Positions 32,095 through 40,264 of a stretch of DNA of 64,000 nucleotides are shown one piece after another. This DNA comes from Weissella cibaria KACC 11862. Lineage in GTDB: Bacteria > Bacillota > Bacilli > Lactobacillales > Lactobacillaceae. The notes beneath the pieces were generated by a model. It had not been told where the DNA came from. It was given only the letters and a program-made list of their open reading frames with translations, and made no database searches. The translations under genes were made by a program, and so were the position numbers. Within the stretch, counting starts at the first letter, position 1; each line of letters starts with the position of its first letter. Where the stretch lies: NCBI RefSeq assembly GCF_000193635.1, contig NZ_AEKT01000044.1, positions 1 through 64,000 on the forward strand, written 5' to 3'.

Positions 32095-32949
32095 TTAATT
32101 CACACTCATCCCCGTGTTTGCAATATCAACCACTTCAAACTTACCTGGCAACGCCAAGTAAGCCAACACATCCAATAAATCATTGACTTTATCTGGTGCC
32201 ACCAGCGTCACAATTGCCGGTCCAGCACCAGCCAAGACCGTTCCGTAAACCTCTAGTGCGTGTGACGCTTGCCGAATCTTGGCTAATTCCGGTACCTCAG
32301 CCTGACGGGCCGTATCTAATCCGGCGGTCTCCAGCAATTGCCCAGCAAGGACCACTTGCTGATTCTGCCATGCAGCTAGCAACATGTTACCCGCCGCTGC
32401 TGTCGCCATAGCCGCTGCTTGCGAGAATTGCTCGGGCCGATGGGTCGCCACCTCACGTTGATACTCAGGTAAGTAAATGACCGCTTGGTAAGCTGGTGCA
32501 ACAACCCCACTCGCAAAAACGTTACCCGCTTCTAGATAACTCACTGTCACGCCACCCAGTAGCGCGGCAGTCACGTTGGCTGGTTGACCTTCAGTACGTG
32601 CTGCCAACGTTAATTTCGTATAGTCGTCTAAATCCAGTTCACCCAATTGGTTAGCTAACTCTATTGCGGCCAGCAACGCAGCCGTTGAAGAGCCCAACCC
32701 TTGACGGAGTGGAATATCCGACGTTACGCGAATCCGATGTGGCGTTATATTGGGATATAAGTTTTGGGCAACAGCAACGATATAATTGGTGGCATCCGTC
32801 GGAATCGTCTCACCTAAATTGTGTTCGACCAACCAGACATCATTGGCTGAAATAACTTCAAGCGTTAAATAGCGATCGAGCGCAATACCAATTGACGCGA
32901 CGCCGGGACCGAAATCCCCTAATGTTGCAGGTACTTTTATTGTTATCAT
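32095..32949 (-). CDS. thrB: homoserine kinase-like GHMP kinase
   Basis: 284 residues from MITIKVPATLGDFGPGVASI. GHMP motif 2 is LRQGLGSSTAALLA (about 80-93), motif 3 VLAGAGPAIVTLV (about 247-259). Homoserine kinases make phosphohomoserine for threonine. Motif 1 is odd: GDFGPGVASIG replaces the usual ANLGPGFDSLG, losing the Asn and Asp. No hom or thrC lies nearby. AAGAGA precedes the ATG. Confidence 0.82.
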   Translation of the reverse strand: MITIKVPATLGDFGPGVASIGIALDRYLTLEVISANDVWLVEHNLGETIPTDATNYIVAVAQNLYPNITPHRIRVTSDIPLRQGLGSSTAALLAAIELANQLGELDLDDYTKLTLAARTEGQPANVTAALLGGVTVSYLEAGNVFASGVVAPAYQAVIYLPEYQREVATHRPEQFSQAAAMATAAAGNMLLAAWQNQQVVLAGQLLETAGLDTARQAEVPELAKIRQASHALEVYGTVLAGAGPAIVTLVAPDKVNDLLDVLAYLALPGKFEVVDIANTGMSVN

Positions 32950-32978
32950 GCGGGTCTCTTTCTTCGTAAAATTACTTT

Positions 32979-33010
32979 GTAAACATTTTACCAAGTTTTA
33001 CTAAAAATGA
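32979..33010 (-). promoter_or_regulatory. thrB-lacI promoter with LacI-type operator
   Basis: On the minus strand TAAAAT (-10) lies in TTGGTAAAATGTTTACAAA; the dyad GTAAA-ATG-TTTAC (32991-32979) overlaps it. A weak -35 CTGTCA lies 17 bases upstream. The dyad is the kind of site LacI-family proteins bind, which suggests autoregulation. Confidence 0.5.
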
Positions 33011-33192
33011 CAGCCCCCTCAATTAGAGTTTGTTCTTAATTTATTAAGAAATCCGTGCAAGTTTCCCATCACAACGGCCATTATTAGACATAAAACTAAC
33101 AATTGAAACGTTTAAACCTAAATATTTTCGTTATTTAACATTTTACTTACGATATCACCCCACTTTTCCTGCCACCAATCAATAAATTGCGC

Positions 33193-33198
33193 TATAAT
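33193..33198 (+). promoter_or_regulatory. -10 element of folT
   Basis: TATAAT 12-15 bases before the riboswitch begins; the -35 (CTGCCA at 33169) is weak. Confidence 0.55.
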
Positions 33199-33210
33199 AA
33201 ATCACGTAAC

Positions 33211-33346
33211 AGATGCAGGGTAGACTTTGGTGCGTTAAGTGCCGTGGAAACGGAATGTGGGCCACGGACGAAGGACAACGTGTTCGCGATACCATCGTCA
33301 CATTCACTGTAAGAAGTGAAACCCTCCAAATACTAAAGGAGGTGTT
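33211..33346 (+). ncRNA. tetrahydrofolate riboswitch
   Basis: The folT-motif core GGTGCGTTAAGTGCC, then GGAATGTGGGCCACGGACGA and AGGACAACG, closed by TGGT/ACCA pairing, matches the THF riboswitch class. Downstream CCTCC (33323-33327) can pair with the ribosome site GGAGG (33338-33342), while the preceding ACCC can pair with GGGT at 33219. That pattern implies translational control of folT by folate level. Confidence 0.9.
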
Positions 33347-33352
33347 TTCGAT

Positions 33353-33901
33353 ATGAAGACATTAAGTTACGCATTACCTCGTCTGCGCACGACGCAGCTT
33401 GCATTATTGGGCATTCTGATGGCCCTCGAAATCGTTATCGGTCGCTTTACATTTGGCCCAGCTTCTGTGAAGGTTGGCTTCACATTTATCGTCGTTGGCT
33501 TGATTGCAAAGTGGTATGGTCCTTATTGGGGCATGATTGTTGCCTTTTTTAACGACTTTCTATCAACGATGATTAGTGGCTATAGCTACTTTTGGGGATT
33601 CGCCGTTTCAGCATTAGTCGGTGCTGCCATTTACGGCTTCGCTTTTTATGGGCGCGAACACATTAGTTGGTTACGGGTCATTGTTACCGTTATCTTGGTC
33701 CTATTCTTGGTTAACGCCGTTTTGAATACCCTTTGGATTGTGATCATGGGTGGCATGACGGATCCTAAGGCAATTACATCACTCCTTTGGGTTCGTGGCA
33801 TTAAGCAAATTATTTTCTTGCCAATTCAAGCGATTATCCTGTATTTTTTCTTGAATCACCCAACGCTTGAGCAAATGCGCGAACGCCTATTATTCAAGTA
33901 A
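33353..33901 (+). CDS. folT: folate ECF transporter S component
   Basis: 182 residues with about five or six membrane segments. The N-terminal LRTTQLALLGILMALEIVIG contains the A-x-x-x-A-type helix that docks on the ECF module; KVGFTFIVVGLIAKWYGPYWG and NDFLSTMISGYSYFWGF are family-typical. It captures folates and works with a shared ATPase module encoded elsewhere. The riboswitch upstream supports folate as substrate. Confidence 0.93.
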   Translation: MKTLSYALPRLRTTQLALLGILMALEIVIGRFTFGPASVKVGFTFIVVGLIAKWYGPYWGMIVAFFNDFLSTMISGYSYFWGFAVSALVGAAIYGFAFYGREHISWLRVIVTVILVLFLVNAVLNTLWIVIMGGMTDPKAITSLLWVRGIKQIIFLPIQAIILYFFLNHPTLEQMRERLLFK

Positions 33902-33910
33902 TAACTGAGT

Positions 33911-33946
33911 AAAAACCCCAGCTTTGAATTTAAAAGCTGGGGTTTA
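33911..33946. terminator. bidirectional terminator after folT
   Basis: AAAAACCCCAGCTTT...AAAGCTGGGGTTTATT; serves folT and the convergent gene at 33963. Confidence 0.8.
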
Positions 33947-33962
33947 TTAGTTTGGTTAGTTT

Positions 33963-34277
33963 TTAGTAACTCTGATGAACAGCTAGTCCAATTTCACGAC
34001 AAGCTGCTTCAAACCGATTCGCAAACTTATTCCGCTCATCCGCCGTCGCAAATTTAAGCGCAAATTCTTCATAGATACTGCCACAACCAATGCGGTAGAT
34101 ACAACTGTCATAGACCCGCCCGACAAATATCGGACCGTTCTTTGTCATCGTTGCCTCAACCGCTCCTTGCAGCAGCTTTGCCGTCTGCACCGGCATTTCC
34201 CGGGTGCTTTGCATCAGGGTGTGTAACTTTTGCACACCCACTAACTTGTTTCCTTGGCGAATCTCGTTTCCTCGCAT
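33963..34277 (-). CDS. hypothetical protein, 104 aa
   Basis: Starts MRGNEIRQGNKLVGVQKLHT; GGAGG five bases before the ATG at 34277 decides against the start four codons upstream. It contains GPIFVGRVYDSCIYRIGCGS and ends with an amphipathic helix. No family recognised. Single gene. Confidence 0.6.
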   Translation of the reverse strand: MRGNEIRQGNKLVGVQKLHTLMQSTREMPVQTAKLLQGAVEATMTKNGPIFVGRVYDSCIYRIGCGSIYEEFALKFATADERNKFANRFEAACREIGLAVHQSY

Positions 34278-34460
34278 TTGGGCCTCCAAAACGTGTTATC
34301 TGACGGACGTCAGAGTGATTTAATTGACAATTAATTATACCATGTAATTTTATTTTAATGCTGATTAAAAATATTTTAGTCAACCAGTTAACCCTATTAT
34401 CAAACCCCACGTGTTATAATGAACACACGAAACATTTCAAACAAAAAAAGGACTGCTATT

Positions 34461-35117
34461 ATGAGCGAATCAATTTCAAAAACCCAGTATCTCCAAACTA
34501 TTTTGGAGCTCAGCAGTGGGGATGAAACAACTAAGATTTCAAATAACCAAATCGCTGAACATTTGAATGTAACGCCTTCTTCAGTATCAAACATGCTGGC
34601 AAAGTTGCAAGAAGCTGGCGAAGTTGACGTTGTGCCATACTACGGGGTAACACTAACTGAACCTGGTCGACAAACAGCGTTGCGCTTGATTCGATCACAC
34701 CGTCTGATTGAAACCTTCGGTGCCACAAAGCTCGGGCTGTCGATTTCAGAAGCGCACTTCAACGCTGACAATTTGGATCACGATGCTGATGTTGAATTTG
34801 TTGACGCCCTTGAACGTTTCTTAGATTTCCCAAAGTACAGCCCCCACGGCCTACTAATTCCTGACGCCAACTTTAATTATGAACAAGAGAAGTTGCGTAC
34901 TTTGCGTGAAGCCAAGGATTTAGAAACCGTTACGTTAAACAGTTTCACTGAAGATTTGGAATTACTACAATATGTCGAAACGGTTGGCCTTGAACTAGGG
35001 ACAACTTGGACAATCAAGGAACGCCTGCCATTTGATGGCCCACTTGTATTGTCAGATGGTTCACGTGATGTGCAAGTCACGCAACACGCTGCCGACTTTA
35101 TTTTTATTAACGATTAA
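34461..35117 (+). CDS. mntR: DtxR/MntR-family metal-dependent regulator
   Basis: 218 residues. N-terminal winged helix (KTQYLQTILELSSGDETTKI, IAEHLNVTPSSVSNMLAKLQ), metal-binding and dimer region with H-rich LDHDADVEFVDALERFL, and a C-terminal FeoA/SH3-like domain. It represses manganese or iron uptake genes when metal is plentiful. AAAGGAC before the ATG at 34461. Single gene with a strong terminator. Confidence 0.88.
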   Translation: MSESISKTQYLQTILELSSGDETTKISNNQIAEHLNVTPSSVSNMLAKLQEAGEVDVVPYYGVTLTEPGRQTALRLIRSHRLIETFGATKLGLSISEAHFNADNLDHDADVEFVDALERFLDFPKYSPHGLLIPDANFNYEQEKLRTLREAKDLETVTLNSFTEDLELLQYVETVGLELGTTWTIKERLPFDGPLVLSDGSRDVQVTQHAADFIFIND

Positions 35118-35120
35118 CAG

Positions 35121-35155
35121 AAAAAGCGGATGAGACTAAATCTCATCCGCTTTTT
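35121..35155. terminator. bidirectional terminator after mntR
   Basis: AAAAAGCGGATGAGA-CTAAA-TCTCATCCGCTTTTT; shared with the convergent sortase gene. Confidence 0.9.
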
Positions 35156-35162
35156 GTTTGAC

Positions 35163-35888
35163 TTACTTAATCCAACGATTATCTGCTGTAAATGCTGTTT
35201 GAATTGACTTAGGCGTCTTATCCCAAGCTGTTGTCCGTTCAAGTTCGCCGCGCATCATCACACGCCCGCGTTCAGCCGTATAATCACATGTAATCAACGT
35301 CACCAACTTCTTACCAGCTACTGGATACACCCAATCAACATCGGTCGGCTTAATAACTTTAAAGTCAACGGCCCGATACTCGTAAACGTGATTCATATCC
35401 GTTAAATAAATTTTCTGACCGACTGCACCCTTGTAGTAAATTGGTGAAAACAACACATCGCGGCCAGAGTCGCCTTGAATGAAGTGACTGGCAAGCGCAT
35501 AGTTACCTTCACCCATGGTTTGATCAGGAAACATCGTCCCCGCCCCTAATGATAGATTTAAATCAGTTGTCCCATTTGAAATTGGCACCGATAGACCAAT
35601 CTCAGGAATCGCGACAAACCCAATAAAATTAATCTTTCCCGCGTTCACTCGGGCAGCCAGTACCTGTTGCGCCGTTAATGACCCAACCTTTTGCCAATCA
35701 TAGTTAGCCGTTTTCTTTTCAGCCGCCCCCTTCTTAATGGACGTCTTCGTCACCTCTGGTTCGTACGTCTTTAACGCGACATTTGCAATCTGATTATGAA
35801 AAATCAACAGCAAAGAAATAAGTAGCAGCACAACAAATATGACCGCTCGTAGCCAGGCCCCCACGCGCCGTTTCTTTTTTTCTGTCAT
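35163..35888 (-). CDS. srtA: class A sortase
   Basis: 241 residues. N-terminal membrane anchor (about 11-31) after a basic KKKRR start. Catalytic His in ALASHFIQGDSG (about 154), Cys in TLITCDYTAERGRVMMRGEL (about 213) with the following Arg. Anchors LPxTG-type surface proteins to peptidoglycan outside the membrane. No substrate gene adjoins it. Confidence 0.93.
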   Translation of the reverse strand: MTEKKKRRVGAWLRAVIFVVLLLISLLLIFHNQIANVALKTYEPEVTKTSIKKGAAEKKTANYDWQKVGSLTAQQVLAARVNAGKINFIGFVAIPEIGLSVPISNGTTDLNLSLGAGTMFPDQTMGEGNYALASHFIQGDSGRDVLFSPIYYKGAVGQKIYLTDMNHVYEYRAVDFKVIKPTDVDWVYPVAGKKLVTLITCDYTAERGRVMMRGELERTTAWDKTPKSIQTAFTADNRWIK

Positions 35889-35912
35889 TATCCCCCCACC
35901 TTTCTTTTCCCA

Positions 35913-35981
35913 TTATAACCATTTGAAACCATCAAAATAAGACGCAGACGTGTCCAAATTCATAAGACAATTGACAAACAT
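35913..35981 (-). CDS. possible 22-residue peptide downstream of the rgg pair
   Basis: MFVNCLMNLDTSASYFDGFK plus two residues, starting eight bases after the stop of the second rgg-like gene, with AAGGTG before the ATG. Length fits Rgg-linked pheromone precursors, but it lacks their positively charged start and hydrophobic core, so it may be chance. Confidence 0.25.
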   Translation of the reverse strand: MFVNCLMNLDTSASYFDGFKWL

Positions 35982-35988
35982 TGCACCT

Positions 35989-36870
35989 TTAGTCCTTTGC
36001 AAATGTCATTTTTTCAAACCATGCAAACTGCGACTGGAACGTCTTGATTTCACCGTCCGCATAAAAATAGTCTATATCCGCCAACAATTCAGCCACCGCG
36101 GTTGTGTACGCCGAATCATCACACGCACCATCATAGCGGGTTAGCAACAGCTGAATAAACTTGATGTAGATCAATGCCGAATAATTTGTCGCAAAGGTAA
36201 ACCGTTGCACAATCGATCGTAAAGCGCTGACAAACAGTCGTGAATCGTGTCCACTCGCAACTCGCTGTAATAGATTAAAGATTAAACCATTAATCTTTAA
36301 TTCATGATGTCTGGTTGAGAAAAAACGACTACGCACATTAATTTTAACGATTTTTTCAAGTACAGGCACGGTTATTTCTGGTGACAAGTATGGTAACGCA
36401 CATTGGGTTAATTCCAATTCATAACGTGTCCAAAAAGGTAACGCCAATAATTCTGTGAATACCACCGTGGCTTGGCGTTGCTTTTCATCGTCACGATCTG
36501 TGTTTTGCCGGAAATAGAGCATCCATGTTAGCCAGCCATAGTGACGGTAGCCGGTTTGCTCTTGCAATTGTTGAATTTCAGCCTGAATAACCGCACCGCC
36601 GTCATAGTCTGTAACCGACAATTGTTTAATGCGTTCAGCTAGTAGTCTGAACGTTGTATCTTCTGGAATAATCAATTCTGCCAATTCTGTTTCAGTCAGC
36701 CCTAATCCATAGACTAAATGATAAAAATCGGTGATTTCAATATCCGCATCTCCTTTGACAAAGCGATAATACGTCGCCCGGTTCAAACCAGAGTACGTTA
36801 ACAATTGTGTTAATGGTATGTTTTTAGCTTTGCGAATATCGTTAATTACTTGGCCTACATGATCAGTCAT
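35989..36870 (-). CDS. Rgg-like regulator, second of a pair
   Basis: 293 residues. N-terminal helix-turn-helix (INDIRKAKNIPLTQLLTYSG, RATYYRFVKGDADIEITDFY) and a long helical C-terminal region of TPR type (about 70-290) with many aromatic residues, the peptide-sensing architecture of Rgg/GadR/MutR proteins. Start overlaps the stop of the upstream paralogue by eight bases. Confidence 0.8.
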   Translation of the reverse strand: MTDHVGQVINDIRKAKNIPLTQLLTYSGLNRATYYRFVKGDADIEITDFYHLVYGLGLTETELAELIIPEDTTFRLLAERIKQLSVTDYDGGAVIQAEIQQLQEQTGYRHYGWLTWMLYFRQNTDRDDEKQRQATVVFTELLALPFWTRYELELTQCALPYLSPEITVPVLEKIVKINVRSRFFSTRHHELKINGLIFNLLQRVASGHDSRLFVSALRSIVQRFTFATNYSALIYIKFIQLLLTRYDGACDDSAYTTAVAELLADIDYFYADGEIKTFQSQFAWFEKMTFAKD

Positions 36871-37780
36871 TTGTCTCTATAACCCCCCAGGCAATTCGGA
36901 ACAAAATAACAAACGTTTGGGTTACTTCCCCGGCTTGCTCAGCATTGTCATGAATCGCCTTCATAAATCGACTAATTTTTTGCTCGGCATCTAACAAAAT
37001 TTGTGGATTATGTTCACGCCACGCCCGCTCAATATCAGCTAAAGCCCGCCGGTATGGGGCATGCTCCAAAATATACGCTGCAGGGGATAGCTCATTAATA
37101 AACGCCACAAATTTTACATAGTCATCGTAGTTTTTTCGAGTCAACACCGTCTCAGCCATCATCAAGATATTATCAGACCAAATCGTCGTCACTTCTACAG
37201 CGGGAAAACGCTCGCGAAATTGCTGTTTATCAATGACGTATTTTTGAAACTCGGCGAGCACTGATTCAATTGGTGCATCTGATGATAATGAGATGAAGTA
37301 TAAGGTGACTTCTATCGCTGTCCATAGGTCTGTTTTGGCCACTAACCGGCGCATTTCCTGTTTCAACAGTGCTTTTTGTTCCTCATCGTCAAACACCAGT
37401 GCTAACGCATATTCGGCAATCAGCAACACTTCCCGGTCGGCCAACAGATGATACTCCTCAACTTGCGCCTCTAAATCGGTAATGATTTGTTTGGCAAGTG
37501 TGAAATCGCCCATCCGCATGGCGCGCCCAAATTTCATCAAAAAACGACCATAGGCCGATAATTCGCCATCTTCAGCGTAGGCAATTAAATTAACGGGACG
37601 GCCACCCATAAACCGAATTAGCCGAATTGCTAATTGTAAATTCAGCGGAGTCTCCCCTTTCATCACCCGATAATAGGCCGACTTACTCATCACGTGTTGA
37701 TCAATGTCTTTCGTATGTATCCGGCGGTTCTGCTTCATATGCCGCATCGCCTCTAACAGACGTTCACTATGCTTATTCAT
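36863..37780 (-). CDS. Rgg-like regulator, first of a pair
   Basis: 305 residues with the same build: helix-turn-helix (MRHMKQNRRIHTKDIDQHVM, SKSAYYRVMKGETPLNLQLA) and a helical sensor region (to about 300). Similar length and layout to the next gene but low identity, so an old duplication or independent recruitment. A dyad TGTCC...GGACA at 37854-37871 upstream is a possible binding site. Confidence 0.8.
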   Translation of the reverse strand: MNKHSERLLEAMRHMKQNRRIHTKDIDQHVMSKSAYYRVMKGETPLNLQLAIRLIRFMGGRPVNLIAYAEDGELSAYGRFLMKFGRAMRMGDFTLAKQIITDLEAQVEEYHLLADREVLLIAEYALALVFDDEEQKALLKQEMRRLVAKTDLWTAIEVTLYFISLSSDAPIESVLAEFQKYVIDKQQFRERFPAVEVTTIWSDNILMMAETVLTRKNYDDYVKFVAFINELSPAAYILEHAPYRRALADIERAWREHNPQILLDAEQKISRFMKAIHDNAEQAGEVTQTFVILFRIAWGVIETND

Positions 37781-37931
37781 TACGCCACTACTTCTTTTTT
37801 ATAGTCATTATTAGCAGTGTATCAAACATTTTTGTGATTAAACAGGTCGCCCATGTCCCAATCATAGGACACTTTTCGTGAAATTATCATTCTCGTTCTG
37901 AACAACTTGCTCGTTTTTTTGGTGGCGAAAG

Positions 37932-37975
37932 AAAAACACTTTGCTCACCAGTGCATACCGGTAAACAAAGTGTTT
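37932..37975 (-). terminator. terminator of rex
   Basis: Minus strand AAACACTTTG...CAAAGTGTTTTTC hairpin with T run. Confidence 0.75.
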
Positions 37976-37985
37976 CACGTATCAT

Positions 37986-38627
37986 TTAGGCTTCAGCCCC
38001 ACCAAAATTGTTGATGAAGTAAAGCAATGTTTGTAACTCGTTCGTCAAGTCAACATTTTGCACGCGAACGTCACTTGGCACGTCCAAACGTAGTGGTGTG
38101 AAATTCAAAATTCCGTGCACCCCAGCCTTTGCCAAACGGTTAGCCAAATCTTGGGCAACTGGCGCTGGAACCGTCAAAATAGCCACATCAATCCGTTGAT
38201 CTGAAATCTGCTTTTCCAAATCATCAAGACTGTAAACTGGCACACCAGCTTGAATCGTGTTCACGATATCTTCGTTGATATCAAAGGCTGCCGAAATTCG
38301 CGCATTAGAACTTTGGTGGAAGTTAAAGTTCAACAAAGCTTGACCAAGATTTCCAACTCCAACTAGGGCAACTGAAGCCAAAGTATCTTGATTCAAAATT
38401 TCACCAAAGAAAGTCATCAACGCCTTAACGTCATACCCGTATCCGCGCTTTCCCAAAGCACCGAAGTATGAAAAATCACGACGAATTGTCGCAGCGTCAA
38501 ACTTTACTGCATCAGAAAGCTCATTTGATGAAACACGTGTTGTGCCCGCATCCAGCAAAAGCTTCAAATAACGGTAATAAATTGGCAATCGCTTTGCGGT
38601 TGCGCGTGGGATGTCATGTTCTGCCAT
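37986..38627 (-). CDS. rex: redox-sensing transcriptional repressor Rex
   Basis: 213 residues from [20 protein letters not shown], the canonical Rex start. Winged helix (residues 1-80, including [37 protein letters not shown]) and Rossmann domain with [10 protein letters not shown] (about 88). It senses NADH/NAD ratio and represses fermentative genes. GAGGAC lies upstream of this ATG; a start five codons earlier has none. TTCACA/TGTGAA half sites upstream suggest self-control. Confidence 0.95.
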   Translation of the reverse strand: MAEHDIPRATAKRLPIYYRYLKLLLDAGTTRVSSNELSDAVKFDAATIRRDFSYFGALGKRGYGYDVKALMTFFGEILNQDTLASVALVGVGNLGQALLNFNFHQSSNARISAAFDINEDIVNTIQAGVPVYSLDDLEKQISDQRIDVAILTVPAPVAQDLANRLAKAGVHGILNFTPLRLDVPSDVRVQNVDLTNELQTLLYFINNFGGAEA

Positions 38628-38670
38628 GTCAGCCGTCCTCATTATTCTTTATTTTTTATCTCTAAGTTAT

Positions 38671-38765
38671 TTCACAAATAAATTCTCACTTGTGAACTCT
38701 CTATCCTTATTAATAGTAACATATAACCGCCCTTATGTGAACTAAATAACAATTGTTTTTCACAA
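38671..38765. promoter_or_regulatory. cluster of Rex-like half sites upstream of rex
   Basis: TTCACAA at 38671, TTGTGAA at 38690, ATGTGAA at 38735 and TTCACAA at 38759. Each matches one arm of the Rex consensus TTGTGAA-N4-TTCACAA, but the spacing is longer than in a classic palindrome. Confidence 0.4.
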
Positions 38766-38768
38766 AAT

Positions 38769-38798
38769 AAAAGGACCACTCGTCCGGAAAAGTGGTCC
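38769..38798 (-). terminator. terminator of the helicase gene
   Basis: Minus strand GGACCACTTTTCCGGACGAG-TGGTCC followed by TTTTATTTTG. Confidence 0.75.
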
Positions 38799-38851
38799 CA
38801 ACGCCTAAACATCGCCGTTTTTCAGACGTGTTTTAGCCAATATTTTTTTCA

Positions 38852-40159
38852 TTAACGCTTTGGCTTACCCTTGTTTTTGCTGTGCTTACGCTTCGCCTTT
38901 TTCTCCTTTGCAAAGCGGTCCGTTCGCGACACAACTTCTTCGGTGGCTTGCTTCTTAGGCGCTTTCTTGCCTAGACGAGGCTTTGCTGGCTGCTTTGGCT
39001 TGGCAGAAGCTGGTTGTTGACCAGCCGCTTCTGCCGGGGCTGGTGTTGGTGCGCCAGTTGAGCCAGAAAATGACTTGGGTTTAGCCGCTTGTTCAACTCC
39101 CGTCACAAGTTGGATATCAACTGCGACCAAGCGACGCAAATCACGTAAATCGTGGTCATTTCCAAATGAAATCACCAAGCCATGCTTACCCATACGTCCA
39201 GTACGTCCAGCACGGTGCGTATACGTCTCACCAGTGCGTGGCAAATCAAAGTTAATGATTGCGGGCAAATCGGGAATGTCCAAGCCACGGGCTGCCACAT
39301 CAGTCGTCAGCAAGAATTTTGCTGTCCCCTTGCGGAAGTTTTCCAATGACTTCGCACGCGTTGAGCTAGAATCACCACGAACTAGGGTTGCCATTGCGAC
39401 GTGCTCGTGGGCTAGGAAACTAGCTGTAATCTTCAATTGCTTCGTTGTGTTAAAGAATACGATGGCTTGGAAATTCTTGCGGGCAGCTAACTGACGCAAC
39501 CGCTTATTGCGTTGCTCACGGGCTGTTGGCCAGAACTCATGTGCAATCGCAGTTGGGATTGGCACGTTCCGTTGGTCAATGCGGTTAAATTCACGGTCAA
39601 ATAGACCAGCCGCAATCGTTTGATCGACTTCCGTAGCACCAAATAGTGCCACCTGCACCTCTTGATCATCGACGGTATCCCAAACGGCATCAATTTGCTT
39701 AGCCGTATCTTCGGTCAAGAGTTCATCCGCTTCGTCCAATAGCAAGGTGCGCAAACGACGCAACTTTAACTTACCATTATCCACAAGCTCAGCCACACGC
39801 CCAGGTGTCCCAACAATCACTTCAGGATGCTTTTTCAATGCATCCAATTGGCGCTTAACATTAGCGCCACCCGTCAAGGCCAACACCTTTAAGTCTAATA
39901 GCGTCGCCCACTCACGGACCACCCGTGTCGTTTGCATGGCTAACTCTTGTGATGGTGCCAAAATAAGGAGTTGCTCACCATCCCCTGGCACTAAAGTTGG
40001 TAACAAGGGCCATGTAAAGGCCAAAGTCTTACCAGTTCCTGTTGGAGCCAATGCGTCGATTGATTCACCATTCGCCAGTGGTTCAGCCACGGCCTCTTGG
40101 ATTGGCGTTAGGGTTGTAAAGCCTACTGATGCCAAACGTTCTTCAAAACGAGTATCCAT
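38852..40159 (-). CDS. DEAD-box RNA helicase (CshB-like)
   Basis: 435 residues. Motif I APTGTGKT (about 39), Ia PSQELAMQ, Ib TPGRV, II LLDEADELL (DEAD, about 140), III is FGAT rather than SAT, V TTDVAARGLDIPD, VI HRAGRTGRMGKHG. A 75-residue basic, Ala/Pro/Lys-rich tail ends KKAKRKHSKNKGKPKR and likely binds RNA. Such helicases help ribosome assembly and cold growth. Monocistronic. Confidence 0.93.
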   Translation of the reverse strand: MDTRFEERLASVGFTTLTPIQEAVAEPLANGESIDALAPTGTGKTLAFTWPLLPTLVPGDGEQLLILAPSQELAMQTTRVVREWATLLDLKVLALTGGANVKRQLDALKKHPEVIVGTPGRVAELVDNGKLKLRRLRTLLLDEADELLTEDTAKQIDAVWDTVDDQEVQVALFGATEVDQTIAAGLFDREFNRIDQRNVPIPTAIAHEFWPTAREQRNKRLRQLAARKNFQAIVFFNTTKQLKITASFLAHEHVAMATLVRGDSSSTRAKSLENFRKGTAKFLLTTDVAARGLDIPDLPAIINFDLPRTGETYTHRAGRTGRMGKHGLVISFGNDHDLRDLRRLVAVDIQLVTGVEQAAKPKSFSGSTGAPTPAPAEAAGQQPASAKPKQPAKPRLGKKAPKKQATEEVVSRTDRFAKEKKAKRKHSKNKGKPKR

Positions 40160-40210
40160 TCTTTTTCCTCATGTCATTTCGTTTACTTTTCGTTCCTTTC
40201 ATTGTAACAG

Positions 40211-40257
40211 AAAAGCACGCTTCATAACTGTTCACGAACAGATTATGAAGCGTGCTT
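40211..40257 (-). terminator. terminator of the oxidoreductase gene
   Basis: Long stem AAGCACGCTTCATAA...TTATGAAGCGTGCTT followed by TTCTG on the minus strand. Confidence 0.8.
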
Positions 40258-40264
40258 GCAAAGA

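Noticed and set aside
38468-38665. Plus-strand frame opposite rex
   Set aside because: Opposes the conserved Rex start and has no ribosome site.
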